The translations under genes were made by a program, and so were the position numbers. The notes below the pieces were generated by a model that was not told the DNA's origin, made no database searches, and worked only from the letters and a program-made list of their open reading frames with translations. This document shows, one piece after another, positions 5,107 to 6,529 of a stretch of DNA of 6,529 nt. Origin of the DNA: Nitrosomonadales bacterium (GTDB lineage: Bacteria > Pseudomonadota > Gammaproteobacteria > Burkholderiales > Gallionellaceae); NCBI GenBank assembly GCA_003235435.1, contig QJWF01000081.1, positions 1 to 6,529 of the forward strand, written 5' to 3'. The number at the start of each line of letters is the position of its first letter. The first letter of the stretch is position 1.

Positions 5107-6529
5107 TCACCGGTTGTTTCCGTTGTTGCCCCGTCCGAGCGTATAGCTCGGACGGCCTCCATGACGGCGTGGACTGTTGCCTCTGTCGCGATTGTCGAAA
5201 CTCCTTTCATGGGTGTGTGGCCGACCGTTGCCTGAAAAACCACCGTTGCGATCGGATCCACGGAATCCGTGGGTGTGGCGGTGGCCTTCCTTGTGTCCTG
5301 CGTGGTGGTGCCGGCTGTCCGGCGCGCTATGGTGGAAACCTGCACCGCCGTTGTTGCCGTTGCCAGTGAAAGTATTGCTTCGATTGCCACCGTAGCCGCC
5401 GTTGCGGTTGCCACCAAAACCGCCATTTCTGTTTGAACCACCGTTGCCGCGCGAACGATCCGAAGAGGGGGCAGTGCGCAATTTGAATTTAGGCTCCAAT
5501 CCCTCTATGGTGTGCATCTTGATGCTTTGCTCGGTGTATCTTTCGATGCGCTTCAGCAAAATTGCATCGCGATTGGACGCGAACGAAATGGCAATGCCTG
5601 AAGAGCCGCCGCGACCAGTACGGCCGATACGGTGCACATAATCTTCAGCGAACTTCGGAAGGTCGAAGTTGATCACGTGTGATATTCCGCGAACATCGAG
5701 ACCTCGTGCGGCCACGTCGGTGGCAACCAGGACGCGCACGTTGCCGTTTCGCATGTTGAGCAGCGTGCGGTTGCGTTCGCGCTGGCTCATATCTCCGTGC
5801 AACGCCGCGGCCGAAAGGCCTTGTGCAGACAATCTGTCGGCCAAAGAATCGGCATCGCGCTTGGTAGCGGTGAATACCAGCGCCTGATTCATGTCCGCGT
5901 CGGTCAGAAGATGGCTGAGTAGCTTGTTCTTATGTGCGACGTCATCGGCGAACATCATGCGCTGCTCGATATGCTCATGTTTTTCCCTGGGAGCCGAAAC
6001 GGTGATGCGTTTCGGGTCCTTGAGCAGGCGTGAGGCAAGACTGCCGACAACGCCGTCAAGCGTTGCAGAAAACAGCAGGGTCTGACGTGACACGGGCGTG
6101 GCATGAGCGATGCGTTCTACATCGTCGATAAAACCCATGTCCAGCATGCGGTCCGCTTCATCGAGAATCAGCGCTTCCAGGCGCGAGAAATCGACTCGTC
6201 CGCGTTCAATGTGATCTATCAGGCGTCCAGGTGTTGCCACCAGGATATCCACATAGTTGGAGAGCAGCCGATTCTGCACCGGGTAGGGCATGCCACCCAG
6301 TATGCTGATGATCTTGAAGCGCATGTGTTTGCCGTACTTGATCGCAGCATCGCAAACCTGCTGGGCCAATTCGCGGGTCGGGGTCAATACCAATACGCGC
6401 GGGCCTTTGCCAGGTATTGTAGCGGGCACAGCCAGTCGATTAAGAACGGGCAGGATGAAGGCAGCGGTTTTGCCACTGCCTGTTTGTGATGAGGCCATCA
6501 GGTCCTTGCCAGCCATGATCTCGGGAATG
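5107..6529 (-). CDS. DEAD-box ATP-dependent RNA helicase, RhlE-like (partial, N terminus off the right edge)
   Basis: The frame is open to the right edge, with IPEIMAGKDLMASSQ continuing the usual helicase pattern, so the Met at 6516 is internal. Roughly the first 35-45 residues, including the Q motif, are missing. Numbering from that Met, the ATPase core shows motif I SSQTGSGKT (9-17), Ia PTREL (46-50), GG (74-75), Ib TPGR (95-98), II DEAD (119-122) and III SAT (150-152). The second RecA-like domain has IV ALVFTATK (212-219), V TDVAARGLD (266-274) and VI HRIGRTGRGG (295-304). All key residues are present, so it should be an active RNA-dependent ATPase that unwinds short duplexes in ribosome assembly or mRNA turnover. 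The tail (about 355-469) is low-complexity, with NRNGG(F/Y)GG repeats and a His-rich patch, likely an RNA-binding disordered extension. The assignment to the RhlE group is by likeness; other DEAD-box paralogues are possible. It has its own terminator and is not part of the pilus operon. Confidence 0.93.
   Translation of the reverse strand, partial: IPEIMAGKDLMASSQTGSGKTAAFILPVLNRLAVPATIPGKGPRVLVLTPTRELAQQVCDAAIKYGKHMRFKIISILGGMPYPVQNRLLSNYVDILVATPGRLIDHIERGRVDFSRLEALILDEADRMLDMGFIDDVERIAHATPVSRQTLLFSATLDGVVGSLASRLLKDPKRITVSAPREKHEHIEQRMMFADDVAHKNKLLSHLLTDADMNQALVFTATKRDADSLADRLSAQGLSAAALHGDMSQRERNRTLLNMRNGNVRVLVATDVAARGLDVRGISHVINFDLPKFAEDYVHRIGRTGRGGSSGIAISFASNRDAILLKRIERYTEQSIKMHTIEGLEPKFKLRTAPSSDRSRGNGGSNRNGGFGGNRNGGYGGNRSNTFTGNGNNGGAGFHHSAPDSRHHHAGHKEGHRHTHGFRGSDRNGGFSGNGRPHTHERSFDNRDRGNSPRRHGGRPSYTLGRGNNGNNR

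Noticed and set aside
4965..5441. 158-residue open frame on the minus strand running past the helicase stop
   Set aside because: Most of it is an Ala/Thr-rich shadow of the low-complexity helicase tail in another frame. The part after the terminator (MDAMLGKMNIDV...) has no ribosome site.

Overview
The window looks like chromosomal DNA of a Gram-negative bacterium, most likely a betaproteobacterium. This is inferred from the usher and periplasmic chaperone genes, a DEAD-box RNA helicase of the type common in that class, and roughly balanced base composition; the genus cannot be read from the sequence. All six genes I support lie on the minus strand, so transcription runs from high to low coordinates.

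Right part (about 5057-6529): the body of a DEAD-box RNA helicase with a Gly/Asn/Arg/His-rich tail. Its first few dozen residues lie beyond the right edge. It ends in a clear Rho-independent terminator, which separates it from the genes that follow.

Middle (about 4719-5056): a roughly 340-base non-coding region upstream of the pilus operon. It holds a good match to a sigma-54 (-24/-12) promoter, two copies of a 15-bp dyad-like element 64 bp apart upstream of it, an A/T-rich stretch between those copies, another small perfect dyad, and a short hairpin near the predicted 5' end of the transcript.

Left part (1-4718): an archaic (Csu-type, sigma-clade) chaperone-usher pilus operon. The order is major pilin (csuA/B-like), a short second subunit, chaperone (csuC), outer-membrane usher (csuD) and tip adhesin (csuE, cut by the left edge). 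The four downstream genes are tightly packed, with gaps of 19 and 10 bases and a 4-base overlap. The major pilin is set apart by 57 bases that contain a perfect 12-bp stem-loop. In the expected scheme, subunits enter the periplasm by Sec, CsuC caps and folds them, CsuD polymerises and exports them by donor-strand exchange, the CsuA/B-like protein forms the shaft, and CsuE sits at the tip to attach cells to surfaces.

The gene content is a known system, so I do not claim a new one. The points most worth checking are the putative sigma-54/enhancer architecture, the intercistronic hairpin that may set the shaft-to-assembly-protein ratio, and the small number of subunit genes compared with the six-gene Acinetobacter csu operon.
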